Assembly (NCBI GenBank): GCA_046262435.1
Contig: JBHEMT010000039.1
Span: 1-23,311, forward strand
From: JBHEMT01 sp046262435
Lineage (GTDB): Bacteria; Chloroflexota; Dormibacteria; Aeolococcales; Aeolococcaceae
Length of the DNA: 23,311 nt
Direction of reading: 5' to 3'
The notes beneath the pieces are model-generated. The model saw only the letters and a list, made by a program, of their open reading frames with translations, ran no database searches and was not told where the DNA came from. Shown here in pieces: positions 6,392 to 14,037 of this stretch (position 1 is its first letter; each line of letters starts with the position of its first letter). The position numbers were made by a program, and so were the translations under genes.

Positions 6392-7666
6392 TCAGCGAGC
6401 CGTGGCCCTCTCCGCGGTCGCGACCAGCTCCCACACCGTGCCCGCCGGCGAGTCGCGCACCTCGACCCCACTCTCCACCAGGGCATCGCGCAGCCGGTCC
6501 GCGTCGCTGAAACGACGCTCCTCGCGAGCCTGACGGCGGAGCGCGAGCACCGCGTCGACCAGCGGCCCCACCCGCTCTCGCGGGTCGACGGTGCCCTCCC
6601 GGGCGAGCTCACCGAGGCGAACCAGGGCGTCGCGCACCGCGGCCCGGGCCCGGTCGGCCGCGTCGGACTGGAGGGTGTCGCGCGACCAGTCCCAGAGCAG
6701 CTGCTCGAGGGTCAGCCCCGCCGCCACCGCGGCGTCGACGTCGGGGGCGGCGAGCGCCGCGTCAAAGGCGGCACGCTGCTCCTCCAGGCTCTCGGCGAAG
6801 GGGTCGCCGCCGCCGCCAGTCCCGGGGGCCGGCTGAGGCACGGCAGCGGTGCCGATCACCTCCCGGGCGTGCGTGCCGCCGGCACTGACCAGCTCATCGA
6901 TGGAGATCGTCGTCCCGCGCTCCACCCGGTGCTCGGCGTCGCGATGACGCCAGACGATGCCCCCCCGGCCGCGCACCGTCACCGAGCCTGCCTCCAGGTC
7001 GAAGACCGCGGCGGTGTGCTCATCCACCCCGAGCACCGAGGTGGTGTCATCGAGCATCTCCTCGAGCAGCCGCAGCCGCCGCTCCCCCATGTAGCAGCGC
7101 CGGGTGTCGTGGTTGGTGCCCTCGGCGTTGTCATAGTGGGGAATGACCACGGCGTCGAGGGAGAGGGCGGCGAGCAGGTCGAGGCCGTCGTCCCAGTGCG
7201 GCGGCTCGCCCGACTTGTAAATCTCGTAGACGGGCAGGGTCTTCACCCCGAGCCCGCAGGCCGCCGCACTGGCGAAGGTCACGCAGCCACCATTGCGCAG
7301 CTTGTCGCGGAGCACCTCGGGCACCGGGGTGGTCAGCCACTCACGCGCAGCGTAGGTGGGCGAGCCGGGTCCGGCGAACACGTAGTCCGAGCCGCGCACC
7401 CGGCTGAGCATCTGCTCGTACTCCAGCGGGGTTGCCTCACGGCCTCGCCAGCTGGCCACCTCCAGACGCCGGCCGACGCTGTCGGCGAAATAGGTCAGTG
7501 CGCGGGCCGCGAGCTCGGGAGCGTTCTCCTGAAAACCGTACGGGGTGTCGAGGAGCACCGCCGAGGCCTCGGGACCGAAGCGCGCGAGCAGGGTCTGGTG
7601 GACGGTGGTCATGGTCGGCGCGGTCTCGCCTGAGCCCATCACCGCGAGCACCCGTGGCCCTGCCAT
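6392..7666 (-). CDS. Peptidase S51-family protein fused to a cysteinyl-tRNA synthetase-like C-terminal region
   Basis: A 424-aa two-part protein. Residues 1 to about 270 are an S51 (cyanophycinase / dipeptidase E-like) hydrolase: MGSGETAP near the N-terminus, a nucleophile elbow with S133 in TFASAAACG instead of the usual GTSAGA, a conserved H177 in IPHYDNAEG, and VDEHTA. After a Gly/Pro-rich linker (about 275-290), residues 295-370 resemble the DALR_2 helical domain of CysRS, and about 372-414 resemble its extreme C-terminus (LRRQAREERRFSDADRLRD, then GVEV-D-PAGTVW). No synthetase catalytic motifs are present. The ATG at 7666 has AGGAGG a few nt upstream, placed 8 nt behind the aminopeptidase stop, so the two are co-transcribed. 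It may act in peptide turnover; what the CysRS-like tail binds is unknown. The altered nucleophile elbow makes activity uncertain. Confidence 0.82.
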   Translation of the reverse strand: MAGPRVLAVMGSGETAPTMTTVHQTLLARFGPEASAVLLDTPYGFQENAPELAARALTYFADSVGRRLEVASWRGREATPLEYEQMLSRVRGSDYVFAGPGSPTYAAREWLTTPVPEVLRDKLRNGGCVTFASAAACGLGVKTLPVYEIYKSGEPPHWDDGLDLLAALSLDAVVIPHYDNAEGTNHDTRRCYMGERRLRLLEEMLDDTTSVLGVDEHTAAVFDLEAGSVTVRGRGGIVWRHRDAEHRVERGTTISIDELVSAGGTHAREVIGTAAVPQPAPGTGGGGDPFAESLEEQRAAFDAALAAPDVDAAVAAGLTLEQLLWDWSRDTLQSDAADRARAAVRDALVRLGELAREGTVDPRERVGPLVDAVLALRRQAREERRFSDADRLRDALVESGVEVRDSPAGTVWELVATAERATAR

Positions 7667-7674
7667 GCCGCCTC

Positions 7675-9192
7675 CTACGCCGTCGGACTCCCGGCCATCG
7701 CGGCCGCCAACCCCACCAGCGTACGCACCGGTGCTCCGTTGGGCCCCTTGGGGAGCTGCTTCTGGTCGCCACCCGGACCCCACGAGCTGCCCGCAATGTC
7801 GAGGTGCACCCAGGGCACCTCACCGACAAACTCGCGGAGGAACACCGCAGCGTTGATCGCCCCGGCGGGCCTGCCGCCGCTGTTCTTCATGTCGGCCACG
7901 TCGCTCTCCAGGCACACCTCGTACTCGGGGTGGAGGGGCAGCTCGGTGAAGCGGTCGCCGGCGCGACGTGCGGCATCGAGCACCGCGGCGCTCAGCTCCC
8001 GGTCATTGCTCATCAGGCCACCTGACGCGTGACCAAGTGCGACCACGCAGGCGCCGGTGAGGGTGGCGATGTCGACGAGGTGGGTGGCGCCCTGGCGGCG
8101 GGCCCACTCCAGCCCGTCGGCGAGGATGAGCCGGCCCTCCGCGTCGGTGTTGACCACCTCGATCGTCTTGCCCGACAGCGAGGTGTGCACATCCCCAGGC
8201 TTGGTCGCGGTGCTCGAGGGCATGTTCTCCGCCGACGGCACCACCCCGATGACGTCGATGGGCAGGTTGAGGTCGTTGATGGCGCGCAGGGCCACGAGCA
8301 CCGCGGCGGCGCCACTCATGTCGAACTTCATCTCCTCCATCCCCGCGGCCGGCTTGAGCGAGATACCGCCGGTGTCGAAGGTGATGCCCTTGCCGACGAA
8401 GGCGAGGACCGGACCCCCCTTCCGACCGCCGCGGTGACGCACGGTGATCAGCACAGGCGGGTTGGCGCTGCCCTGGCCGACGCCGAGCAAAGCGCCCATG
8501 GCCGCCTCCTCGAGGGCATCGCGCTCCAGCACCTCGACCTGCAGGGTGGTGCCCTTGCAGAGCTCGCGGGCCTGGTCGGCGAGCAGCTGCGGGGTGAGCA
8601 GGTTGGCCGGCTCGACGGCCATGGCGCGGGCCCGATCGATGGCGACCGCCAGCGTCGCCGCCCAGCGCAGGTCGTCGCCCTCGGCTCCGCCTCTCTCGAG
8701 GCCGACCTCAACGCGGTCGAGGGCGGGGTGCTTGGGCGGCGTCGAACGGCGCCGCTCCCGGTCGACGTTGCCCAGGGCGATCCCGGTGGCTGCCGCCCGG
8801 AGCGCCGCGCTTCCGTCGCCGGTCTGGCGGCGCAGCTCGGCGGCCACCGCCGGGTCAAGGGACAGGGCCGCGCTGTGCGCTCCCAGGCCACGCAGCCGGT
8901 CGGCGGCGAAGTGATGGGCGTTCAGCACCCGGAAGGCATCGAGCCGCTCCAGCCGACCGAGACCGAGCACGAGCACCACCCGAGCCGGGAGACGCCCCAG
9001 GGTGTGCACCACGGTGCGCTCGGCGAATGCGCCGCGCAGCTCGCCGGCGTCGCGAGCCGCGCTGATCGCGCCATCGAGCAGCGCATCAAGGGTGCTCGCC
9101 GCCGGTGATAGGCCGGCCTCGGTGACGGTCACCACCAGGGCATCCACCTCCGCCCTCTCGATGGCTGTGGTGAGTGGACTGAGCTCGGTCAC
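7675..9192 (-). CDS. pepA: Leucyl aminopeptidase (M17 family)
   Basis: A 505-aa cytosolic M17 aminopeptidase that removes N-terminal residues from peptides using two divalent metals, normally as a hexamer. The N-terminal regulatory domain covers about residues 1-170. The catalytic domain carries GKGITFDTGGISLKP with K268 and D273 and NTDAEGRL with D350, E352 and R354, matching the metal ligands and bicarbonate-site arginine of PepA (K270/D275 in E. coli numbering are offset by two). Length is normal. The GTG start overlaps the stop of the upstream HTH gene as GTGA, so translation is coupled. The S51 fusion follows after 8 nt. In E. coli PepA also binds DNA; nothing here shows this, though the pairing with an HTH protein is suggestive. 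Confidence 0.95.
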   Translation of the reverse strand: MTELSPLTTAIERAEVDALVVTVTEAGLSPAASTLDALLDGAISAARDAGELRGAFAERTVVHTLGRLPARVVLVLGLGRLERLDAFRVLNAHHFAADRLRGLGAHSAALSLDPAVAAELRRQTGDGSAALRAAATGIALGNVDRERRRSTPPKHPALDRVEVGLERGGAEGDDLRWAATLAVAIDRARAMAVEPANLLTPQLLADQARELCKGTTLQVEVLERDALEEAAMGALLGVGQGSANPPVLITVRHRGGRKGGPVLAFVGKGITFDTGGISLKPAAGMEEMKFDMSGAAAVLVALRAINDLNLPIDVIGVVPSAENMPSSTATKPGDVHTSLSGKTIEVVNTDAEGRLILADGLEWARRQGATHLVDIATLTGACVVALGHASGGLMSNDRELSAAVLDAARRAGDRFTELPLHPEYEVCLESDVADMKNSGGRPAGAINAAVFLREFVGEVPWVHLDIAGSSWGPGGDQKQLPKGPNGAPVRTLVGLAAAMAGSPTA

Positions 9193-9416
9193 GGGGTCTC
9201 CTTGGCGGCGGGGCCGGAACCGAGTCCGGCGCGCATGCGGCGCACGTCGTCGGCGGTGAACCGGTTGCGTCCAATGCCGTCAACGGCACTCGGACGGAAC
9301 CTATCCTGGCGGATCCAGTTGACGATCACCTGGGGCTTCACCCCGAGCATAGGGCCAACCTCCGCGGGCCCGTAGAGCTCGCCGTCGACCGGTTCGGGGC
9401 GTGCCTCCGTGGTCAT
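9189..9416 (-). CDS. Small MerR/excisionase-like helix-turn-helix protein
   Basis: A 75-aa protein with one winged-helix DNA-binding domain: LYGPAEVGPMLGVKPQVIVNW (residues 15-35) as the HTH and RNRFTADDVRRM (about 49-60) as the wing and following helix, as in MerR N-terminal and HTH_17 (excisionase-like) domains. It lacks the dimerisation and effector region of full MerR regulators. It is the first gene of a three-gene operon, and its stop overlaps the pepA start by 4 nt. The ATG at 9416 has TAGGAT 6 nt upstream, so it is probably leaderless. It may regulate its own operon, but nothing in the sequence proves this. Confidence 0.75.
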   Translation of the reverse strand: MTTEARPEPVDGELYGPAEVGPMLGVKPQVIVNWIRQDRFRPSAVDGIGRNRFTADDVRRMRAGLGSGPAAKETP

Positions 9417-9422
9417 CGCCTG

Positions 9423-9428
9423 ATCCTA
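9423..9428 (-). promoter_or_regulatory. -10 box (TAGGAT) of the HTH-pepA-S51 operon, leaderless
   Basis: TAGGAT on the minus strand ends 6 nt before the ATG at 9416. The divergent queG -10 box lies about 35 bp away. Confidence 0.5.
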
Positions 9429-9462
9429 GCCACCCAGGTCCGGAGCACTGCGGGGAGCCGCG

Positions 9463-9468
9463 CATACT
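9463..9468 (+). promoter_or_regulatory. -10 box (CATACT) of queG, leaderless
   Basis: CATACT, one mismatch from TATACT, ends 7 nt before the ATG at 9476. There is no Shine-Dalgarno sequence upstream. Confidence 0.45.
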
Positions 9469-9475
9469 CGGCGGC

Positions 9476-10567
9476 ATGGACAGCCGGCTGCGCGAGGAAC
9501 TGCTCGCGGAGGCTCGCACCCAGGGCTGGGCCGCGGCGGGCATCACCGGCGTCGAGCCCTTTGCGGAGGCCCGCCAGCACGGTCTGCGGGCCATCGCCGA
9601 GGGCCGCATGGCGGGGATGCCCTGGTACACCACCGAGCGGGTGGAGGCGGCCGCCGACCTCGGCGCCCGCTATCCCTGGGCACGCAGCGCCCTCGCCCTC
9701 GCCTGGCCGTACAGCCCCGCGCCGGCCTGCGTGGAGACGTCGGCGCCGGGCCGGCCGCGCGGCCGCTTCTCCGCCTACGCCTGCCTGCCCGGACCGGCGG
9801 CGCCGTGCGACTACCACGACCTCCTCGGCGAGCGCTGTGACGCCCTGCTCGCGTGGCTGCGCGAGCGCGCTCCTGAGGTGCGCGCCAAGCGCTTCGTCGA
9901 CCACGGCTGGGCGATGGACCGCGCCGTCGCCGAGCGAGCCGGGGTCGGTTTCTGCGGCAAGAACGCCTGTCTGATCACCACCGGCGCCGGCTCCTACGTG
10001 ATGCTGGCCGAGCTGCTGCTCTCGCTCGATCTCGCCCCCGACCCGCCCAGCCGGCGCGCCTGTGGGAGCTGCCGGGACTGCGTTCCCGCCTGTCCCACCG
10101 GTGCCATCCGCAGCCCGGGGGTGATCGACGCGACGCGCTGCATCTCCTACCTGACCATCGAGCATCGCGGGCCGATCCCGCTGGAGCTGCGCCCGCTGAT
10201 GGGGAGCTGGGCGTTCGGCTGCGACCTCTGCCAGGAGGCCTGCCCGATCAACGCGCGCCGCGCGCCGGTGGCCGCCCAAGACCCGGGACCGCGCCTGACC
10301 CGCGGCCCGGTGCCGCATCCCGACCTGCTGGAGTGCCTGGAAATGGACGAGCAGGAGTTCGCTGCTCGCTTCCGGCGCACCGCGGTGTGGCGCACGGGGC
10401 GGGCCGGGCTGGCGCGCAACGCCGCCATCGCCCTGGGCAACAGCGGGGACGTCGCGGTGCTCGGCGCACTGCGCCGCGCCGCCCGGGACGACTCCGATTG
10501 GGTGGTACGCGAGGCCGCGGAGTGGGCGGTGCACCGCTTGAGCAGTCCGGCCGGCGCTCCCGGGTGA
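9476..10567 (+). CDS. queG: Epoxyqueuosine reductase
   Basis: A cobalamin- and iron-sulfur-dependent enzyme that reduces epoxyqueuosine to queuosine in tRNA, the last step of queuosine synthesis. The 363 aa show the N-terminal B12-binding region, FVDHGWAMDRAVAERAGVGF (compare the VDSAPVLER block of QueG with its catalytic Asp), then two [4Fe-4S] motifs: C196-x-x-C199-x-x-C202-x-x-x-C206-P and C249-x-x-C252-x-x-x-C256-P. A C-terminal HEAT-like part (RNAAIALGNSGDVAVLGALR) follows. All eight cluster cysteines are present. The ATG at 9476 is at the family start; upstream in-frame codons overlap the divergent HTH promoter. No other queuosine genes are nearby. It converges with moaA, with 10 bp between the stops. 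Confidence 0.93.
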   Translation: MDSRLREELLAEARTQGWAAAGITGVEPFAEARQHGLRAIAEGRMAGMPWYTTERVEAAADLGARYPWARSALALAWPYSPAPACVETSAPGRPRGRFSAYACLPGPAAPCDYHDLLGERCDALLAWLRERAPEVRAKRFVDHGWAMDRAVAERAGVGFCGKNACLITTGAGSYVMLAELLLSLDLAPDPPSRRACGSCRDCVPACPTGAIRSPGVIDATRCISYLTIEHRGPIPLELRPLMGSWAFGCDLCQEACPINARRAPVAAQDPGPRLTRGPVPHPDLLECLEMDEQEFAARFRRTAVWRTGRAGLARNAAIALGNSGDVAVLGALRRAARDDSDWVVREAAEWAVHRLSSPAGAPG

Positions 10568-10577
10568 CCGAGGCGGC

Positions 10578-11576
10578 TCAGCCGCCGATCTGGGACATCG
10601 ACCGGGCCGGACGCACGAAGTCGGGCTCGTTGATACGGTGACCCGCCTCCTTGCGCCACACCGCGGCCCGGATGATTCCGAGCAGTTCCGCGTCGTCGGC
10701 ACCGGCCCGCATCGGGGTGCGCAGATCGGTCTCCTCGATGCTGAACAGGCAGGTGCGCAGCTGCCCGTCGGCGGTCAGCCGCACCCGGTTGCAGCGCTCG
10801 CAGAACGGCGCACTGACGCTGTTGATAAAGCCGATCTCGCCGGGGGCGCCGTCGGCAAAGGTGTGCCGGGTGGAGGGGTCGTGACCGGCGTCCACCGGGC
10901 GCAGGGCGAACTCGGTCTCGGCTGCCTCGAGCAGCTCGTCACCGGGGACAACGCTGTCCCGTCCCCACTGAGCGGAGGCGTCGAGCGGCATGAACTCAAT
11001 GAAGCGCACCTGCACGCCGGTCTCCCGCGCCAGGGCGGCGAAGTCGCGCACCTCGTCGTCGTTGAAGCCGCGCACCACCACCACGTTGAGCTTGATCGGG
11101 GTCAGCCCCACCTCGCGAGCGGCGGTGATGCCGTCGAGCACCGTCGCCAGACAGTCACGTCGGGTGATCCGCGCGAAGCGGTCGGCGCGCAGTGAGTCGA
11201 GTGAGATGTTGACCCGGCGCAGCCCGGCGGCGGCCAGGGCCGCGGCCTGCCTGCGGAGCAGAAAGCCGTTGGTGGTCATCGAGATGTCGAGATCGTCGCG
11301 GAGGCCGGCGAGCTGGCCCACCAGCTCGGGAAGCTGCTTGCGCACCAGCGGCTCGCCGCCGGTGAGCCGGACCGTCCGGGTGCCGGTGGCGACAAAGAGC
11401 GAGGCCAGCCGGGTGATCTCGTCGAAACTGAGGGTCAGCGCGCCCGGCAGCCAGCGCAGCCCGTCCTCCGGCATGCAGTAGACACAGCGGAAGTTGCAGC
11501 GGTCGGTGACGCTGATCCGCAGGTCGTCAACGAAGCGGCCCCGCTCGTCGACGAGCGATGGGCTGATGCCGGGCAT
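10578..11576 (-). CDS. moaA: GTP 3',8-cyclase (molybdenum cofactor biosynthesis)
   Basis: A radical-SAM enzyme converting GTP to 3',8-cyclo-GTP, the first step of molybdenum cofactor synthesis. In 332 aa it has the N-terminal SAM-cluster motif C27-x-x-x-C31-x-x-C34 (RCNFRCVYC), the GGEPL motif, and the C-terminal substrate cluster C259-x-x-C262-(13)-C276 in FCERCNRVRLTADGQLRTC. It ends in the MoaA-specific Gly-Gly tail (QIGG). Length and all key residues are normal. No moaC or other moa gene is in the window, so the pathway is dispersed. The ATG at 11576 has CACACT 6 nt upstream and no Shine-Dalgarno, again suggesting a leaderless transcript, separate from the small membrane-protein gene upstream on the same strand. 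Confidence 0.96.
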   Translation of the reverse strand: MPGISPSLVDERGRFVDDLRISVTDRCNFRCVYCMPEDGLRWLPGALTLSFDEITRLASLFVATGTRTVRLTGGEPLVRKQLPELVGQLAGLRDDLDISMTTNGFLLRRQAAALAAAGLRRVNISLDSLRADRFARITRRDCLATVLDGITAAREVGLTPIKLNVVVVRGFNDDEVRDFAALARETGVQVRFIEFMPLDASAQWGRDSVVPGDELLEAAETEFALRPVDAGHDPSTRHTFADGAPGEIGFINSVSAPFCERCNRVRLTADGQLRTCLFSIEETDLRTPMRAGADDAELLGIIRAAVWRKEAGHRINEPDFVRPARSMSQIGG

Positions 11577-11582
11577 CGCCTC

Positions 11583-11588
11583 AGTGTG
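11583..11588 (-). promoter_or_regulatory. -10-like box (CACACT) of moaA, leaderless
   Basis: CACACT ends 6 nt before the ATG at 11576. The same hexamer at the same distance precedes the zinc-ribbon gene (17847), which supports it as a variant -10 box. Confidence 0.4.
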
Positions 11589-11675
11589 GCGGTTGGCCCC
11601 GTATCCCTCGCCTTTCGCGGTGCCCTTCCGCCTGCCGCCCCGCCTCTCGCAGGTGGGTTGCTCTGCGATGGCCGG

Positions 11676-12023
11676 TCAGCGGAAGAGCAGCGCGGCCATC
11701 CCCGCTCCGGCGGCGAGCGGGAGGCCGGCCCACGCGGCCAGCGTGGGGACCGGGTCTGCGGCCGGCCACCAGGGCTCGGGCAGGGGCCGCCCGGACTGGA
11801 TCCGGGCGCGCACCTGCCGCGCCGGAAGCGCGAGCAGGGTGGCGGCGGCCACCGCGGTGAGCGCACTGAGCAGGACAACCTCGGCGGCAACCGATGCCGC
11901 CGAGCGGGCACCCGCCCGCCAGAGCGCACCGCAGCCGGCCAGGGTGGCAGCGCCGGCCAGGGCACCACTCAGTGCCCAGAGCAGCCAGGCCGCGACGGTG
12001 ACCCTGCGCGGGGGGGTCGGCAT
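11676..12023 (-). CDS. Small hypothetical membrane protein
   Basis: A 115-aa protein of unknown family. It has three hydrophobic segments: about residues 8-31 (VTVAAWLLWALSGALAGAATL), 43-66 (SVAAEVVLLSALTAVAAATLLAL) and 92-113. A basic, Pro/Trp-rich loop (RQVRARIQSGRPLPEPWWPA) separates the second and third. There is no signal-peptide cleavage site and no conserved catalytic motif. TAGGCT lies 6 nt before the ATG at 12023, so it probably starts a leaderless transcript. moaA follows 99 nt downstream on the same strand with its own box; no shared function is implied. Confidence 0.65.
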   Translation of the reverse strand: MPTPPRRVTVAAWLLWALSGALAGAATLAGCGALWRAGARSAASVAAEVVLLSALTAVAAATLLALPARQVRARIQSGRPLPEPWWPAADPVPTLAAWAGLPLAAGAGMAALLFR

Positions 12024-12029
12024 CGAGCC

Positions 12030-12035
12030 AGCCTA
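12030..12035 (-). promoter_or_regulatory. -10 box (TAGGCT) of the small membrane protein, leaderless
   Basis: TAGGCT on the minus strand ends 6 nt before the ATG at 12023. Confidence 0.5.
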
Positions 12036-12081
12036 GCAGCCCCCCGTCGGCGCGGACTCATGTCACAGCTCTGTTCTCGCC

Positions 12082-12110
12082 TTGACTGTTGTCCGCGGCC
12101 CGCCTACCCT
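12082..12110 (+). promoter_or_regulatory. Sigma-70-type promoter of the LysM/transglycosylase gene
   Basis: TTGACT (12082-12087), a 17-nt spacer and TACCCT (12105-12110) form the best full promoter in the window. Transcription should begin near 12117, leaving a leader of about 60 nt. This contrasts with the leaderless genes around it. Confidence 0.65.
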
Positions 12111-12116
12111 GACGCC

Positions 12117-12170
12117 GACGGCCGTGCGCCGTCATTCGGTTCCAGTCCACTCCACGTCTTTCCAGGGAAC
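12117..12170 (+). promoter_or_regulatory. Structured 5' leader of the LysM/transglycosylase gene
   Basis: The predicted transcript begins with a hairpin, GACGGC-CGTGC-GCCGTC (12117-12133). A second pairing, GGTTCC (12138-12143) with GGAACC near 12165-12170, would cover the only purine-rich sequence before the ATG at 12178. This could limit ribosome access or protect the 5' end. It is too short to be the c-di-AMP riboswitch found before cell-wall hydrolase genes in other bacteria. Confidence 0.35.
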
Positions 12171-12177
12171 CATCTGT

Positions 12178-12972
12178 ATGGCGTCTCGTACTCGCCTTGC
12201 CGCTGCCGCCGTGGGTGCGTCCACGCTTGCCGTCGCCCCCGCCGTCATGGCCTCCACCTACGTGGTGCGTCCGGGCGACAACCTGACTGAGATCGCCCTG
12301 CGCCACGGCACCACCGTGGCGGCGCTGGTTCAGGCGAACAACCTGCGCAACCCGAGCCTGCTCCAGATCGGCCGGATGTTGCAGATCCCGGACAACGCCC
12401 TGGGGCTGCCCGGCTACACGACCGGTGCGGCCGACATCGAGTCCCACACCGTCGCCCACGGTGAGGGGATCATCGGCATCGCCCGAGCCTACGGCGTGGA
12501 CGCCACGGCGCTGGCCCGCTTCAACGGCATCGGGGTCAACACGCCACTGCACGTCGGCGTTGTCCTGCACATCCCCGGGCGGCTCGCCCGGACCAACGCG
12601 CTGCTCACCCATACAGCGCATGAGGTGGGGCTCGACCCCAAGGTGGTGCGTGCCGTCGCCTGGAACGAGAGCGGCTGGCAGCAGAACGTGACCTCACCCA
12701 CCGGCGCGGTGGGGCTGATGCAGATCGAGCCGTACACCGGCGACTGGATCTCCAAGTACCTGGCGGGCCGAACGCTGAACATCGGTCTGGCGACGGACAA
12801 CGTCGAGGCGGGCTGCCTGCTGCTCAAGCACCTGGTCAGCGTCCACAACGGCGACGTGCCCGCGGCGCTGGCCGCCTACTACCAGGGCGACGCCAGCATC
12901 AGCCGGCACGGGCTCTACGACGACACCAAGCAGTACCAGCATGTCGTCACCGCGCTGATCAAGCGAGAGTAG
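12178..12972 (+). CDS. Secreted LysM-LysM lytic transglycosylase-like protein
   Basis: A 264-aa exported cell-wall protein. Residues 1 to about 25 are a signal peptide (MASRTR, hydrophobic stretch, AVMA cleavage context). Two LysM peptidoglycan-binding repeats follow: residues 27-70 (TYVVRPGDNLTEIA to LQIP) and about 84-128 (HTVAHGEGIIGIARAYGV to LHIPG). The rest is a lysozyme-like SLT domain with the catalytic-type Glu in AWNESGW and the GAVGLMQI motif; the usual N-A-Y motif reads AAYYQG. It probably cleaves or remodels peptidoglycan during growth. The ATG at 12178 opens the signal peptide directly; the open frame reaches further upstream, but this lies across the promoter. It is a single-gene unit converging with the phosphate transporter. 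Confidence 0.9.
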   Translation: MASRTRLAAAAVGASTLAVAPAVMASTYVVRPGDNLTEIALRHGTTVAALVQANNLRNPSLLQIGRMLQIPDNALGLPGYTTGAADIESHTVAHGEGIIGIARAYGVDATALARFNGIGVNTPLHVGVVLHIPGRLARTNALLTHTAHEVGLDPKVVRAVAWNESGWQQNVTSPTGAVGLMQIEPYTGDWISKYLAGRTLNIGLATDNVEAGCLLLKHLVSVHNGDVPAALAAYYQGDASISRHGLYDDTKQYQHVVTALIKRE

Positions 12973-13000
12973 CTGCGGCCCGGACTCCGCGTGACCACGG

Positions 13001-14026
13001 TCAGAGGAAGCGGATCGCCAGGGCCAGTCCACCCGCGATGATCATCGTGGCGGGAATCGTCAGCACCCAGGCCACCAGGATGTTGCGGGCGATTCCCCAG
13101 CGCACCGCACCCGGGCGGCGGCTTGATCCCGCACCCATCACTGCTCCGGTCACCACGTGGGTGGTGCTGACGGGCAGGCCCAGCTGGGTGGCTCCCGCGA
13201 TGACCACTGCAGCCATGGTCTGTGCGGAGAAGCCGTCGATGGGCTCCAGCCGGATGATCCGGGTTCCCATCGTCCGGATGATCCGCCAGCCACCTGCGTA
13301 TGTACCCAGGCCGATCGCCGCCGCGGCGACGAGCACGACCCAGAATGGGATGTCGGGAAAACCGCCGTGCTTGCCCGGCGCCAGATGGCCTGTGCTCAGG
13401 AGCGCGAGGGTGATGATGGCCATCGTCTTCTGGGCGTCATTGGCCCCATGGCTGAAGGACACGAAGATAGCCGACAGCACCTGGAGCCGGCGAAAGCGGC
13501 GGTTGGCACTGCTGGGCAGCATGCGACGCAACACGTTGAGCAGCACCAGCATCAGCACGTAGGCGGCAACCAGCCCGATGATCGGTGAGGTGAGCAGGCC
13601 GATGACCACCGGTCCCAGCTTGCCGAACTTCACCACGGTCAGTCCATAGCCGCCGATGCCCATGCCGATCAGACCACCGATCAGGGCGTGCGAGGAGCTC
13701 GAGGGCAGACCGGCGCGCCAGGTCAGCAGGTTCCAGATGATGGCAGCCACGAGGGCGGCAATCACCATGCCGACGCTGACGCCTCCGGGCGGCTTCACCA
13801 GCCCGCCGACGGTGTTGGCAACCTTGGTGTGCAGCAGCTGGGTGGCCACCACTGCACCCACCAGGTTGAGGGCGGCGGACAGTCCCACCGCGGCGCGGGG
13901 GGACATGGCTCGGGTGCCGACCGTCGTGGCCACGGCGTTGGCTGTGTCGTGGAAGCCGTTGGTGAAGTCGAAGCCGAGCGCGACCAGCACGCAGACGACC
14001 AGCAGCACGGTGGTCCCCAGCGACAT
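13001..14026 (-). CDS. pit: PiT-family inorganic phosphate transporter
   Basis: A 341-aa low-affinity phosphate/cation symporter with about ten hydrophobic helices. Both inverted PiT signature repeats are present: GFDFTNGFHDTANAVAT near the N-terminus and SFSHGANDAQKTMAI in the second half, each with the conserved Asn/Asp residues that bind phosphate and cation. The central hydrophilic loop of E. coli PitA is short here, as in many bacterial and archaeal members. The gene follows the DUF47 gene by 11 nt, the classic pit-accessory-protein arrangement. No strong Shine-Dalgarno precedes the ATG, so translation probably relies on coupling. The stop codon overlaps the palindrome TGACCACGGTCA (12992-13003), at the convergence point with the LysM gene. 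Confidence 0.93.
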   Translation of the reverse strand: MSLGTTVLLVVCVLVALGFDFTNGFHDTANAVATTVGTRAMSPRAAVGLSAALNLVGAVVATQLLHTKVANTVGGLVKPPGGVSVGMVIAALVAAIIWNLLTWRAGLPSSSSHALIGGLIGMGIGGYGLTVVKFGKLGPVVIGLLTSPIIGLVAAYVLMLVLLNVLRRMLPSSANRRFRRLQVLSAIFVSFSHGANDAQKTMAIITLALLSTGHLAPGKHGGFPDIPFWVVLVAAAAIGLGTYAGGWRIIRTMGTRIIRLEPIDGFSAQTMAAVVIAGATQLGLPVSTTHVVTGAVMGAGSSRRPGAVRWGIARNILVAWVLTIPATMIIAGGLALAIRFL

Positions 14027-14037
14027 CGGGGGCCCGG

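Noticed and set aside
11577..11675. A molybdenum cofactor riboswitch in the 99 nt before moaA
   Set aside because: I find no conserved Moco-motif stem pattern, and the CACACT box 6 nt from the ATG suggests that there is no leader.
12992..13003. Palindrome TGACCACGGTCA at the pit stop codon as a terminator or operator
   Set aside because: The arms are only 5 bp, with no T-run and no promoter nearby. This is expected by chance in such GC-rich sequence.
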